A DNA stretch of 11,558 nt from an uncultured Holophagaceae bacterium. Lineage in GTDB: Bacteria; Acidobacteriota; Holophagae; Holophagales; Holophagaceae. This document shows, piece after piece, positions 1 to 6,555 of the stretch. Each line of letters begins with the position of its first letter. Within the stretch, counting starts at the first letter, position 1. The notes beneath the pieces were generated by a model. It was not told the origin of the DNA. It ran no database searches and was given only the letters and a program-made list of their open reading frames with translations. Both the position numbers and the translations under genes were made by a program. Location of the stretch: NCBI GenBank assembly GCA_903927605.1, contig CAIYNT010000223.1, positions 1-11,558 on the forward strand. Reading direction: 5' to 3'.

Positions 1-68
1 CTCGAGCTGGCGAGCTGGCGGTCGCGGTGGATGAGCGGGTTGTGGCAGTAAAGGTCGTTCTGGGCCAT
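1..68 (-). CDS. Partial unidentified gene downstream of the carboxyltransferase (5' end only)
   Basis: An ATG at 68 reading leftward opens a frame with no stop to the window edge, giving 22 codons that begin MAQNDLYCHNPLIHRDRQLA. AGGAG lies 10 bases upstream of it. The gene starts 18 bases after the carboxyltransferase stop, so the two are probably co-transcribed. In many bacteria the partner of such a carboxyltransferase is a biotin carboxylase or biotin carrier protein, but this N-terminus does not look like the usual biotin carboxylase start (KILIANRGE), so I do not assign a function. The call rests on the ribosome binding site, the open frame and the spacing. Confidence 0.55.
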   Translation of the reverse strand, partial: MAQNDLYCHNPLIHRDRQLASS

Positions 69-86
69 GTTGCTGGTCTCCTGGAC

Positions 87-1811
87 CTAGTGGAACTCGC
101 GCTGCGGTCCCGTCATGGGCGACGGCCGGTAGTGCCGCATCAGGAAGTTCATGTTTTCGGCGAGCGCTTGGCGGAGATCGGTCGGCATGACGATCGAGGA
201 GATCGAGCCGAGGGCCAGGCCTTCCTTGGGGTTCATCAGCTCCCGCTCATAGCGGGAGTTGAGCAGGGCCTCCTGGGCCTTCACCCAGTCGGTGGCTTCC
301 TTCTCGGCATCCTTCTTGGCCTGTTCGCCGTCCATCCCGGCGGAGACACGGGTGGCCGTCGCCTTCTTGATCATGTCGCCCAACGAGGCGCGGAGCTTGC
401 GGAGTTCGTCCTTGTAGACGAACTCCTTCCCGGCCGGCCCCATCACGGCCAGGCGGGTGGTCGGGAGGGCCAGCACCAGGTCGGCGCCGGTCGGGTAGTT
501 GTTGTACGAAGCGTAGGCACCGCCGAAGGCGTTGCGCAGGATGAGGAGGATGCGCGGCGTCCGCACGTCCACAATGGCGTCTAGCATGGACCGGCCGGCC
601 TGCACGATGCCGCGGGCCTCCTGCTCCTTGCCGGGGAGGAAACCGGTGGTGTCCTCCATGAAGATGATGGGAATGTTGTAGATGTTGCAGAAGCGCACGA
701 ACCTGGCGATCTTCGCCGCGCTGTCGCAGTCGATCTGGCCTGAGCCGACCGCCGAGTTGTTGGCCACGAAACCGACCACGTGGCCGCCGAGGCGGCCGAA
801 GGCAGTGAGCGCCTCGCGGGCGCGCTCCGGCTGGATCTCAAAGTAGTCGCCGTAGTCGCAGACCTGCTGGATGACGATCGACACGTCGAAGGGCGTGTTG
901 AAGGCAGTGGGCGAGTTGAAGGCCCGCTTGAAGAGGGTGTTGATCTCCCAGGTCTTGCGGTCGATGGGATCACTGGTGGGCTGGAACGGCGCGCTGACCC
1001 CGTTGTTGTCCGGGATGTAGGCCAGCAGCCGGACCGCTTGGCGGAGCGCAGCGATCTCGTCGGCCACGGTCAGGTCGGCCACACCAGAGGCGCCGTGCAC
1101 CTTGGGCCCGCCAAGGTCTTCGGGGCTGATGTCCTCGCCAAGCACCGACTTCACCACGCCCGGCCCAGTCAGGCCAAAGAAGGTATCGGCTGGCTGGATT
1201 ACGAAGCTACCCTGCCGCGGCAGGTAGGAGCCGCCGCCGGCATTGAAGCCAAACATGCACATGATTGAAGGGACCACGCCGCTGATCTTGCGCAGCGCAG
1301 TGAAGGCCTCGGCGTAGCCGTCCAGGCCGCCGACGCCCGCCGGCACGTAGGCGCCGGCCGAGTCGTTCATGCCGATGAGGGGTATCCCCTTCTCGCCCGC
1401 TAGGCGGAAGAGCCGGGCCAACTTGTTGCCGTTGGTGGCGTCCATCGAGCCGGCGCGCACCGTGAAGTCGTGGCCATAGACCGCCACGTCGCGGCCGCCG
1501 ATCTCGATCACCGCTGTGACCAACGAGGCGCCGTCCAGGTTCTTGCCCCAGTTCTGGTAGAGCACGTTGGGCGGCTTGGCCGAGAGGATCTTGAGCCGCT
1601 CCCACACTGTCATGCGCTTCTTGAGGTGCTGCTTCTCGATCTGGTCGATGGCGACCGAGCGGACGGGGTGTTGGATGAGGTCGTGCCCCGCCTTCATCGC
1701 TTCCTCGTAGGGGCCAGTGGCCCGCGAGATCTCGCCCGGGATGTTGAACTCCACCTTCTCCGGGGGGTCGAGGGGATTGGTCAGCGTCGGTCTGATGGCC
1801 TTGGTTGTCAT
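87..1811 (-). CDS. Acyl-CoA carboxylase carboxyltransferase (beta) subunit, PccB/MmdA-like
   Basis: A 574-aa protein of the carboxyl transferase family, which moves CO2 from carboxybiotin to an acyl-CoA (propionyl-, methylmalonyl-, glutaconyl-CoA and others) in the cytoplasm. Both crotonase-like halves are visible. The N-terminal half has the glycine-rich oxyanion segment NAGGGSY (190-196), then [17 protein letters not shown] (211-227). The C-terminal half has [17 protein letters not shown] (387-403), the second oxyanion segment [10 protein letters not shown] (427-436) and [13 protein letters not shown] (454-466). The ATG at 1811 is chosen because AAGGAAAG sits just upstream; an in-frame start at 1964 would add 51 residues that lack family character. 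It is longer than typical PccB (about 510-530 aa), through an N-terminal extension of roughly 50 residues and a charged, Ala/Lys-rich insertion near 470-525. Family membership is firm. The acyl-CoA substrate, and whether the enzyme is a carboxylase or part of a sodium-pumping decarboxylase, cannot be read from sequence alone. Confidence 0.93.
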   Translation of the reverse strand: MTTKAIRPTLTNPLDPPEKVEFNIPGEISRATGPYEEAMKAGHDLIQHPVRSVAIDQIEKQHLKKRMTVWERLKILSAKPPNVLYQNWGKNLDGASLVTAVIEIGGRDVAVYGHDFTVRAGSMDATNGNKLARLFRLAGEKGIPLIGMNDSAGAYVPAGVGGLDGYAEAFTALRKISGVVPSIMCMFGFNAGGGSYLPRQGSFVIQPADTFFGLTGPGVVKSVLGEDISPEDLGGPKVHGASGVADLTVADEIAALRQAVRLLAYIPDNNGVSAPFQPTSDPIDRKTWEINTLFKRAFNSPTAFNTPFDVSIVIQQVCDYGDYFEIQPERAREALTAFGRLGGHVVGFVANNSAVGSGQIDCDSAAKIARFVRFCNIYNIPIIFMEDTTGFLPGKEQEARGIVQAGRSMLDAIVDVRTPRILLILRNAFGGAYASYNNYPTGADLVLALPTTRLAVMGPAGKEFVYKDELRKLRASLGDMIKKATATRVSAGMDGEQAKKDAEKEATDWVKAQEALLNSRYERELMNPKEGLALGSISSIVMPTDLRQALAENMNFLMRHYRPSPMTGPQREFH

Positions 1812-1897
1812 CGGTTCTTTCCTTAAATCGCTATCTTCACGGGCAAGCGCATGGTTCCCAGTAGGAGCGGGAAACATAGGATCGGTATCAGGTTCAA

Positions 1898-1936
1898 GGA
1901 AGATCCTTCCGATTTCGACAATGTGCCGGTGGCACA
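1898..1936. promoter_or_regulatory. Two short palindromes in the carboxyltransferase leader
   Basis: GGAAG-ATC-CTTCC (1898-1910) and TGTGCC-GGT-GGCACA (1922-1936) are perfect inverted repeats with 3-base centres. They lie 88-125 bases upstream of the carboxyltransferase start and 15-50 bases to the left of the plus-strand promoter. They could be repressor sites or small hairpins in the leader RNA. No regulator in the window is obviously linked to them, and short palindromes also arise by chance. Confidence 0.3.
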
Positions 1937-1950
1937 ACCTCGTGACAGTT

Positions 1951-1979
1951 TTGAAATGGGCCACAGCCAGATGTATAAT
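1951..1979 (+). promoter_or_regulatory. Near-consensus sigma-70 promoter pointing toward yicC
   Basis: TTGAAA (1951-1956) and TATAAT (1974-1979) are separated by exactly 17 bases, which is 11 of 12 consensus positions at ideal spacing. Transcription would begin near 1986, leaving a leader of about 415 bases before yicC. It may drive yicC, a small RNA, or the remnant of a lost gene. The match is plain in the sequence; activity is inferred. Confidence 0.6.
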
Positions 1980-2141
1980 TTATAAATATATGGATAGAAT
2001 ATCTCTATTACGCTCAATTGGCTACCATTGATTAGTGGACAGCTTGTCGCATCGCATCGTAATGATAATATTTACTATAGATACACATGGGCGACAAGAA
2101 GCAGGGCCTGAGTGGCCTGCTCAAAAAAAATCTGGCCTTAT

Positions 2142-2180
2142 CGGTGTTCATCATTCAGTTCTCAGTGTTCATCGGTGTCA
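2142..2180. repeat. Degenerate GTGTTCATC direct repeat
   Basis: GTGTTCATC occurs at 2144-2152 and again at 2165-2173, 21 bases apart, each within a slightly longer match (GGTGTTCATC, AGTGTTCATC), and the second runs on into CGGTGTCA. On the other strand it reads GATGAACAC. A diverged relative, TTCATTCATCTGCGGT, follows at 2291-2306. From memory, phrases of the type CAGATGAACAC occur as short interspersed repeats between genes of many environmental bacteria; their function is unknown to me. Confidence 0.5.
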
Positions 2181-2261
2181 AGCAGTCCTGCCTTTCAAGA
2201 CCCATCGAACCGAAGCCCACCGCATCCAGGTGTTGTTCCTTCAATCAGCACTTTTGGGGTT

Positions 2262-2280
2262 CTTTGTGTCCTTTGTGGTT
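2262..2280 (-). repeat. CCACRAAG-type repeat phrase upstream of yicC
   Basis: Read on the minus strand this is AACCACAAAGGACACAAAG, two units of a 9-base pattern ending in AAAG. It resembles the first units of the inverted-repeat arms downstream of yicC (ACCACGAAG), so yicC has related phrases on both sides. The similarity is short and degenerate: the first 9-mer matches at 8 positions. Confidence 0.45.
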
Positions 2281-2401
2281 GCCATTCATGTTCATTCATC
2301 TGCGGTCCCATGTCCCCATTCCCTCCACTGGCCCAGTCCTCGGAGTCGAGCCACACCAGCCTGGCGCGCTACTCTGGAGAGCCAAAATCCAGGATATGCC
2401 A

Positions 2402-3277
2402 ATGAAATCCATGACCGCCTTCGCTGAAGCAGTCCGTCCCTTGGAGGCCGGACAGCTTCGCCTCACGCTGCGGAGCGTCAATTCCAAGTCCCTGGACCTC
2501 AGCCTGCGCCTGCCGCCCGCCCTGTTCCCGCTGGAGGCAGGATTGCGCGCCCAGGTGCGGGAGGCCGCCCAACGAGGCAAGCTCGACCTCGCCATCGAGG
2601 TGCAGGACGAACCCTCCCTCGAGCCCCGGCTGAACCGCGCCCTGCTGCGTTCCGTGGCCAAGGGCTGGCAGGAGGACGCCGAGTGGCTGAAACTGCCGCC
2701 CCTCACCGCCGAGGCCTTCTTCCGCCTGCCCAGCGCCTTCCAGCCGCCCGCCTCGGATCTCGGCGAACGCCTGGAGGCTCCCATCCACGATGCGCTGAAG
2801 GCCCTGCTGGAGACCTGGAATGCGGGCCGGGCCCGCGAGGCGGAACGGCTGCGCCCCTTCTTCGAGGACGGCCTGGCGCGGCTGAAGGCCCTGCGAGAGC
2901 GCCTCCGGTCCGAGGCCGAAGCCCAAGCCGCTGAGCTGCCGGGTCTCTACCGGCAGCGCATCGAGCAGCTCCTGGAGGAGGCGCGCCTCGCGGGTCAGTT
3001 GCCTACGGAACGCCTCCTGGCCGAAGCGGGCGTGTTGGCGGAACGCCAGGATGTGCGCGAGGAACTCACCCGGTTGGGCGCCCACCTCGACGACTTCGCC
3101 GAGCGCCTCGCCCAGGGTCGCCTGGAAGGCAAGGCCGTGGATGTGTGGTGCCAGGAGGTGCTGCGCGAGCTGAACACCACCGGCAGCAAGTGCAAGCGGA
3201 TCGACATGACCCGCGCCGTCATGGAGGCCAAGGGCGTGCTGGACCAGATCCGAGAGCAGGCGGCAAATCTTGAATAG
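2402..3277 (+). CDS. yicC: YicC family endoribonuclease / stress-induced protein
   Basis: A 291-aa protein, the usual length for YicC. The N-terminus MKSMTAFAEA matches the family opening (MIRSMTGYG type), followed by SVNSKSLDLSLRLP (25-38) and LEAGLRAQVREAAQRGKLDL (44-63). The C-terminal DUF1732 part shows AERQDVREELTRLGAHLDDF (213-232) and RELNTTGSKC...AKGVLDQIREQAANLE (255-291). E. coli YicC has been described as an endoribonuclease acting on RNA in the cytoplasm; that role is transferred by homology. The ATG at 2402 is preferred over 2396 because AGGA (2391-2394) is 7 bases from 2402 but only 1 from 2396, and because the family starts here. The open frame runs back to 2087, but that part is not YicC-like. 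In many genomes yicC precedes gmk; here it stands alone and converges on the next gene. Confidence 0.93.
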   Translation: MKSMTAFAEAVRPLEAGQLRLTLRSVNSKSLDLSLRLPPALFPLEAGLRAQVREAAQRGKLDLAIEVQDEPSLEPRLNRALLRSVAKGWQEDAEWLKLPPLTAEAFFRLPSAFQPPASDLGERLEAPIHDALKALLETWNAGRAREAERLRPFFEDGLARLKALRERLRSEAEAQAAELPGLYRQRIEQLLEEARLAGQLPTERLLAEAGVLAERQDVREELTRLGAHLDDFAERLAQGRLEGKAVDVWCQEVLRELNTTGSKCKRIDMTRAVMEAKGVLDQIREQAANLE

Positions 3278-3302
3278 GAGGCTCGCCGGGCAAAAACAGA
3301 TC

Positions 3303-3330
3303 TACCACGAAGACGGGAAGACCAGGAAGG
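3303..3330 (+). repeat. Left arm of inverted repeat (ACCACGAAG type)
   Basis: The arm reads ACCACGAAG, ACGGGAAG, ACCAGGAAG: three units of period 8-9 ending in GAAG. It pairs with 3457-3484 in inverted orientation at 23 of 28 positions, with about 126 bases between the arms. It starts 26 bases after the yicC stop, in the convergent gap. Confidence 0.7.
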
Positions 3331-3456
3331 GACCCTGGTTCATCCCCGCGCTGTCCTTTCGGAGATGGACTGTTAGACAGCCGCCACCAGTTACTTTCTG
3401 TGCCTTCACATCCTCCTAGTGGATTGGCAACAGGTGCGCCTTCCTGACTTTGCTTT

Positions 3457-3484
3457 TCTTCGCGGTCTTCCTGTCTTCGTGGTG
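3457..3484 (-). repeat. Right arm of inverted repeat (ACCACGAAG type)
   Basis: Read on the minus strand the units are ACCACGAAG, ACAGGAAG, ACCGCGAAG. The mismatches with the left arm are single substitutions except one adjacent pair. The right arm ends 20 bases before the stop of the minus-strand gene. The pair could form a long hairpin in transcripts from either side, or mark a small non-autonomous element; no target-site duplication is evident. The interior (3331-3456) shows no gene. Confidence 0.7.
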
Positions 3485-3485
3485 A

Positions 3486-3504
3486 ATCTTTCTTTTTGAA
3501 AGAT
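3486..3504. terminator. Small AT-rich hairpin at the end of the minus-strand gene
   Basis: ATCTTTC (3486-3492) and GAAAGAT (3498-3504) form a perfect 7-bp stem with a 5-base loop, touching the stop codon of the gene that ends at 3504. There is no U-tract after it in either direction, so intrinsic termination is doubtful. Confidence 0.25.
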
Positions 3505-4373
3505 CACAGCCCGAGCGGATCGTAGGCCAAGTCCATGGTGCCCTTCCACGCGCCGAAGAGGCGGGTGTGGGTCCAGTCTCCGGTATCGGGTCGGAGGCGG
3601 CGCAGGCGGCGGGAAAGGAACCAGACACTACCATCCTTCATCCGGAACTCGTCGTAGGGCGCCAGGCGTACTTTCGCCATGTCCTCGGGTGCGACCTTCC
3701 CAGGGAACACGGACCAGGCCCAGCGTGCCGCGGCCAGGCCCTCGGCCCAGGCCCGGCTTTCCAGGAGGGTGGGCTCGGTGACCACCGTCAGCGCCGCGAT
3801 GCCGGCCTTGCCGTAGATGAACCCATCGAAGCGGACCAGGGTGTTTCCCTGACGGATGAAGGGGCCCGTCTCCGGCACGCGCCACCGGGACAGACAGCCC
3901 AGCAGATCGTCCTGATGGGATTTGAACTGGAAGTCCAAGGTCGTTGGATCGATGACCCGGACCTCGCCGCCCATCCGCCGGACCTCGGGACCGAGGGCCG
4001 TTGCGGCTCGCGTGGCATCCAGCATGGTTCCATCCTGCATCGGCCAGGCAGGTCGGAGGGCGATCCGCCAGCGCCGACCGTGGCGCGTCGACTGGAGCCC
4101 TGAAGCCAACTGGCCTGCCCAGGCACCAGTGGAGGATTTCTCGACCAAGGTGAGGTCGGACTGTTCTGCGAGCAGCGCCTCCAGGCCCGGCCCCGCAGGC
4201 ATCAGGACCTCCAAACGGGCTGCATCCTCGCCAAATTCGGGGCTGGCCCGGACGTAGCGTTCCCGGCCTTCCGCCAGGGGGATGGGCACCAGGGTGTTCT
4301 GGTAGGCCAGGTACCCCGCCCCGGCGAGCGCGGCCAGCACCAGCGCGATGGACAGGGCTAGGCGCGGCTTCAT
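3504..4373 (-). CDS. Membrane-anchored protein with partial family-5 solute-binding-protein similarity
   Basis: A 289-aa protein with an N-terminal hydrophobic segment (about 5-23) after KPR, so it is probably exported and either anchored or cleaved. Residues 88-172 resemble the early part of family-5 (peptide/nickel) solute-binding proteins: LASGLQ...RWRIALRPAWPMQDGTMLDATRAATAL (102-127) parallels the family's W-x-hydrophobic-x-L-R...DGT...A pattern, and VIDPTTLDFQF (140-150) then VPETGPF (166-172) parallel 'pdp.tv.f.l' and 'GPF'. Family members are usually near 500 aa or more, so the large second lobe is missing. The C-terminal part (180-289) is rich in Arg and Trp and not recognised. The start at 4373 is chosen for GGAG six bases upstream. 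It follows the aldolase stop by 1 nt, implying translational coupling. Ligand and role are unknown; the family link is my reading of motifs. Confidence 0.75.
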   Translation of the reverse strand: MKPRLALSIALVLAALAGAGYLAYQNTLVPIPLAEGRERYVRASPEFGEDAARLEVLMPAGPGLEALLAEQSDLTLVEKSSTGAWAGQLASGLQSTRHGRRWRIALRPAWPMQDGTMLDATRAATALGPEVRRMGGEVRVIDPTTLDFQFKSHQDDLLGCLSRWRVPETGPFIRQGNTLVRFDGFIYGKAGIAALTVVTEPTLLESRAWAEGLAAARWAWSVFPGKVAPEDMAKVRLAPYDEFRMKDGSVWFLSRRLRRLRPDTGDWTHTRLFGAWKGTMDLAYDPLGL

Positions 4374-4374
4374 C

Positions 4375-5403
4375 TCAGGCTCCACGGAGCAGAGGTGCCA
4401 GTGGCTCTATGCGGCGCAGGGCCTCCTCGATGTCGGCCAGGGTCAGGTCGCGATGGGGAATGAAGCGGATGGCCGAACTCACCGGCAGGACGCGGACGCC
4501 AGCGCCTTCCAGGGCCGCCAGGGCCGCAGCCGCATCGGGCACTGGAACCAGAAGGATGTTGGTTTCCGGGATCGGAGCGACGATGCCGAAACCGCGCAGG
4601 CCTTCAGCCAGGCGCTGCGTCTTCGCATGGTCCTCGGCGAGCCTCGGCAGGTAGTCCAGGGCCACCAGGCCCGCCGCGGCCACCACACCGCCTTGGCGGA
4701 CGCCGCCACCAAGCATCTTCCGCAGGCGCCGGGCCTCGGCCATGGCGGGTTGCGAGCCGCAGAGCAATGAGCCCATGGGCGCGCCCAGCCCCTTGCTGAG
4801 GCAGACCTGGACCGTGTCCACACCTTCGGTCAAAGCGGAGAGCTGTGTGCCCAGGGCCACGGCAGCGTGCCAGAGGCGTGCGCCGTCCAGGTGCAGCGCA
4901 AGCTTCGCGGCCCTCGCGGCGCTTACCAGGGCGCGATGCTCGGCCTGGGGCGTCACCGTGCCGCCGGCAAAATTGTGCGTGTTCTCCAGGCAGAGCAGCC
5001 GGGTGCGCAGCGTGTAGTACGGCCCGGGCGAACCGGCGGCTTTCGTCACCTGCGCAGGCGTGGGACGGCCGGGGCCGCCCTCCCAGGGCAGCGCCTCGGG
5101 CATGCCCCCGGCCAGCCAGGCGCCCGTGCCCAGTTCCGAGCCCAGCACGTGGGCCTGCGCCGGCGCGAGGAACCGGTCGCCGCGCCGCAGGTGCAGCATC
5201 AGAGCGATGAGGTTGCCCATGCAGCCCGAAGGCACCCACAGGGCGGCCTCCATGGCCAGCAAGTCCGTCACACGTTCCTCCAGCCGGGCCAGGGTGGGAT
5301 CACGCTCCAGTACGTCGTCGCCGACCTCCGCCGAGGCCATGGCCGCCCGCATCTCGGGCGTCGGTCGAGTGACAGTGTCGGAGCGCAGGTCGATAGGTCG
5401 CAT
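4375..5403 (-). CDS. ltaE: Low-specificity L-threonine aldolase (PLP enzyme)
   Basis: A 342-aa fold-type I PLP enzyme that cleaves L-threonine or allo-threonine to glycine and acetaldehyde in the cytoplasm. The N-terminus [19 protein letters not shown] is diagnostic. [17 protein letters not shown] follows, then AHVLGSELG with the active-site-region His85, [19 protein letters not shown] with the PLP-pyridine Asp173, and [13 protein letters not shown], in which Lys204 is the Schiff-base lysine. [14 protein letters not shown] (236-249) is also typical. The ATG at 5403 puts IDLRSDT right at the N-terminus as in relatives; a TTG at 5415 would add four residues. Neither has a Shine-Dalgarno sequence. 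The gene is divergent from the winged-helix regulator and forms a likely operon with the solute-binding-like gene. Confidence 0.93.
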   Translation of the reverse strand: MRPIDLRSDTVTRPTPEMRAAMASAEVGDDVLERDPTLARLEERVTDLLAMEAALWVPSGCMGNLIALMLHLRRGDRFLAPAQAHVLGSELGTGAWLAGGMPEALPWEGGPGRPTPAQVTKAAGSPGPYYTLRTRLLCLENTHNFAGGTVTPQAEHRALVSAARAAKLALHLDGARLWHAAVALGTQLSALTEGVDTVQVCLSKGLGAPMGSLLCGSQPAMAEARRLRKMLGGGVRQGGVVAAAGLVALDYLPRLAEDHAKTQRLAEGLRGFGIVAPIPETNILLVPVPDAAAALAALEGAGVRVLPVSSAIRFIPHRDLTLADIEEALRRIEPLAPLLRGA

Positions 5404-5437
5404 GGGGAGATTCAAACATGGGAGATGGATTTCGGTT

Positions 5438-5470
5438 TACAAAACTAGTTTGCATTACAAACTTGTTTTA
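5438..5470. promoter_or_regulatory. Tandem palindromic operator-like sites between ltaE and the regulator
   Basis: AAACTAGTTT (5442-5451) is a perfect 10-bp palindrome, and AAACTTGTTT (5459-5468) is a second near-copy missing only the central pair. The larger direct-repeat frame is TTACAAAACTAGTTTG / TTACAAACTTGTTTTA. Centres are 17 bp apart, and the second site ends 2 bases before the regulator start codon. A winged-helix protein next to such sites suggests autoregulation and possible control of divergent ltaE. The repeats are seen; binding is inferred. Confidence 0.6.
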
Positions 5471-5793
5471 TGGGCAAAACAGGCAGCGCACTCAAAGCCA
5501 TCCTCGACCTGGACCGCACGGTCCATGAACCGGCCCGGCTGGCCATCCTCACGGTTCTGGCCTCGGCCGAAGAAGTGGCATTCCTGTTCCTCCAGAGGGT
5601 CACAGGACTGAGCAAAGGCAACCTGTCGAGCCACACCCAGAAGCTGGAGGCGGCGGGCTATCTCGCCACTGTGAAGGTGTTCCAGGGACGCATTCCCGTC
5701 ACCAGCTTCCGCATCACGGAAGGGGGCCGGACCGCCCTGCGGATCTACCACCACCAGCTGCGCGCCCTGCTTCCGAAGGAAGGCAAGCCATGA
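5470..5793 (+). CDS. Small winged-helix transcriptional regulator (HTH_34 / MarR-like)
   Basis: A 107-aa one-domain DNA-binding protein. ILDLDRTVHEPARLAILTVLASAEEVAFLFLQRVTGLSKGNLSSHTQKLEAAGYL is the helix-turn-helix with the recognition helix near GNLSSHTQKLE (50-60). KVFQGRIPVTSFRITEGGRTAL (68-89) is the beta wing, as in the family where 'LIHEPARLAIL...LTKGNLSSHL.KLE..GY' is conserved. There is no ligand domain. The ATG follows TTTT with no Shine-Dalgarno, so the mRNA may be leaderless. The stop overlaps the next start as ATGA, so the regulator and the membrane protein form a pair. It probably represses its own operon from the adjacent palindromes. Confidence 0.88.
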   Translation: MGKTGSALKAILDLDRTVHEPARLAILTVLASAEEVAFLFLQRVTGLSKGNLSSHTQKLEAAGYLATVKVFQGRIPVTSFRITEGGRTALRIYHHQLRALLPKEGKP

Positions 5794-6518
5794 CCACGCT
5801 AGATCTGAAGGCCCTCGAAGCCCTGACCCGTGACTACGCGGCGTTCCAATCCAGGAAGAGTGGCTTGGCCACGGCGCTGGGCGGGTTGATGGCAATAGCC
5901 CTCGTTCTCGCCGCGTTGAGCCCCAACTTCATGGGGGCCCATGCCATGAACCGCCTGCTTATCGAATACCTCGTCTGGGTGCCCTTCCTCTGGCTCGCCC
6001 TCAAATGGGGATTCGGCCAGATGCTCTATCGGGGACTTGGCACCGTGAAGGCCACACCCGATGGCGACTATGAGCACCAACGCTGGCTCTGGATCCTGGG
6101 CCTGGCGCTGTTCCTCATCACAGTCCTGCTGGTGGCCCTGTATGCTTTCGCGTCAGGCTTCCTGCAAGCAAACCAGCCCCGGGCGTCGCTTTGCCCTCCA
6201 CCCATGTGGGTACTGCTAGCACCGCTGTTCTACCTCCTGCCCATGCCCTGGGTCATCCGTGGTATCGAGGAGGCCCGCGTCTACTCGGTCCTGGTCGGCC
6301 AGTGCATTCTCTGGCTCGTCCCCCTCTTCCTCTTCAGTTTTGGACCACCAAGGCCACCATTACATTCAAGCTGGGGGCTGTTCGGCGATATCAGTGGCAT
6401 CGGCTGGGTCATCCTGATCATGCTGGTGCAGATCTGGGGCGCCCTGGCCATGGTGCGAGGCTGGAAGGAGCACCGCGAATACCTGGCGATCCTCCGCTCA
6501 CTCCCCCAGGAATCCTGA
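5790..6518 (+). CDS. Six-helix membrane protein paired with the regulator
   Basis: A 242-aa hydrophobic protein of unrecognised family. About six membrane segments are visible (26-44, 57-75, 98-120, 139-157, 166-185, 201-223), with a soluble N-terminus of 25 residues and a basic C-terminal tail (GWKEHREYLAILRSLPQES). The loop between helices 2 and 3 carries KATPDGDYEHQRWL. The start overlaps the regulator's stop (ATGA), giving translational coupling. Small winged-helix proteins of this kind are often paired with a membrane protein of unknown role; that is general knowledge and does not give a function. No catalytic motif is visible. Confidence 0.8.
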   Translation: MTTLDLKALEALTRDYAAFQSRKSGLATALGGLMAIALVLAALSPNFMGAHAMNRLLIEYLVWVPFLWLALKWGFGQMLYRGLGTVKATPDGDYEHQRWLWILGLALFLITVLLVALYAFASGFLQANQPRASLCPPPMWVLLAPLFYLLPMPWVIRGIEEARVYSVLVGQCILWLVPLFLFSFGPPRPPLHSSWGLFGDISGIGWVILIMLVQIWGALAMVRGWKEHREYLAILRSLPQES

Positions 6519-6555
6519 TGGCTCTGGCACACTGTTTCTTTGCGCCGGAGTCCAA

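Larger units (their letters stand above)
1812..2401. other. 590-base intergenic region between divergent carboxyltransferase and yicC
   Basis: No convincing gene lies in this stretch. It is clearly more AT-rich than its surroundings, especially 1970-2085. From left to right it holds the carboxyltransferase leader with two palindromes (1898-1936), a strong promoter-like sequence pointing right (1951-1979), an AT-rich patch, a short coding-like phrase (2087-2137) followed by an A8 run (2123-2130), and a mosaic of degenerate short repeats (about 2142-2309). Frames open through it contain many Cys, His and Trp codons and match no family I recognise. Confidence 0.7.

Noticed and set aside
27..584. 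185-aa open frame on the plus strand
   Set aside because: It is opposite the C-terminal part of the carboxyltransferase, whose motifs are unambiguous.
1812..1964. 51-residue N-terminal extension of the carboxyltransferase
   Set aside because: The ATG at 1811 has a good AAGGAAAG site; the extension has no family similarity.
2098..2130. GCAGG...CCTGC stem followed by A8, considered as a terminator
   Set aside because: On the plus strand the run after the stem is A, not T. On the minus strand the T-run precedes the stem. Neither orientation fits an intrinsic terminator.
2087..2401. N-terminal extension of YicC by about 105 residues
   Set aside because: The family begins at MKSMTAF, AGGA is positioned for 2402, and the extension is made largely of repeat phrases. 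I treat it as non-coding.
3278..3503. Small gene in the convergent gap
   Set aside because: Frames here run into the repeat arms or into the neighbouring gene in another frame, and none has a ribosome binding site or family likeness.
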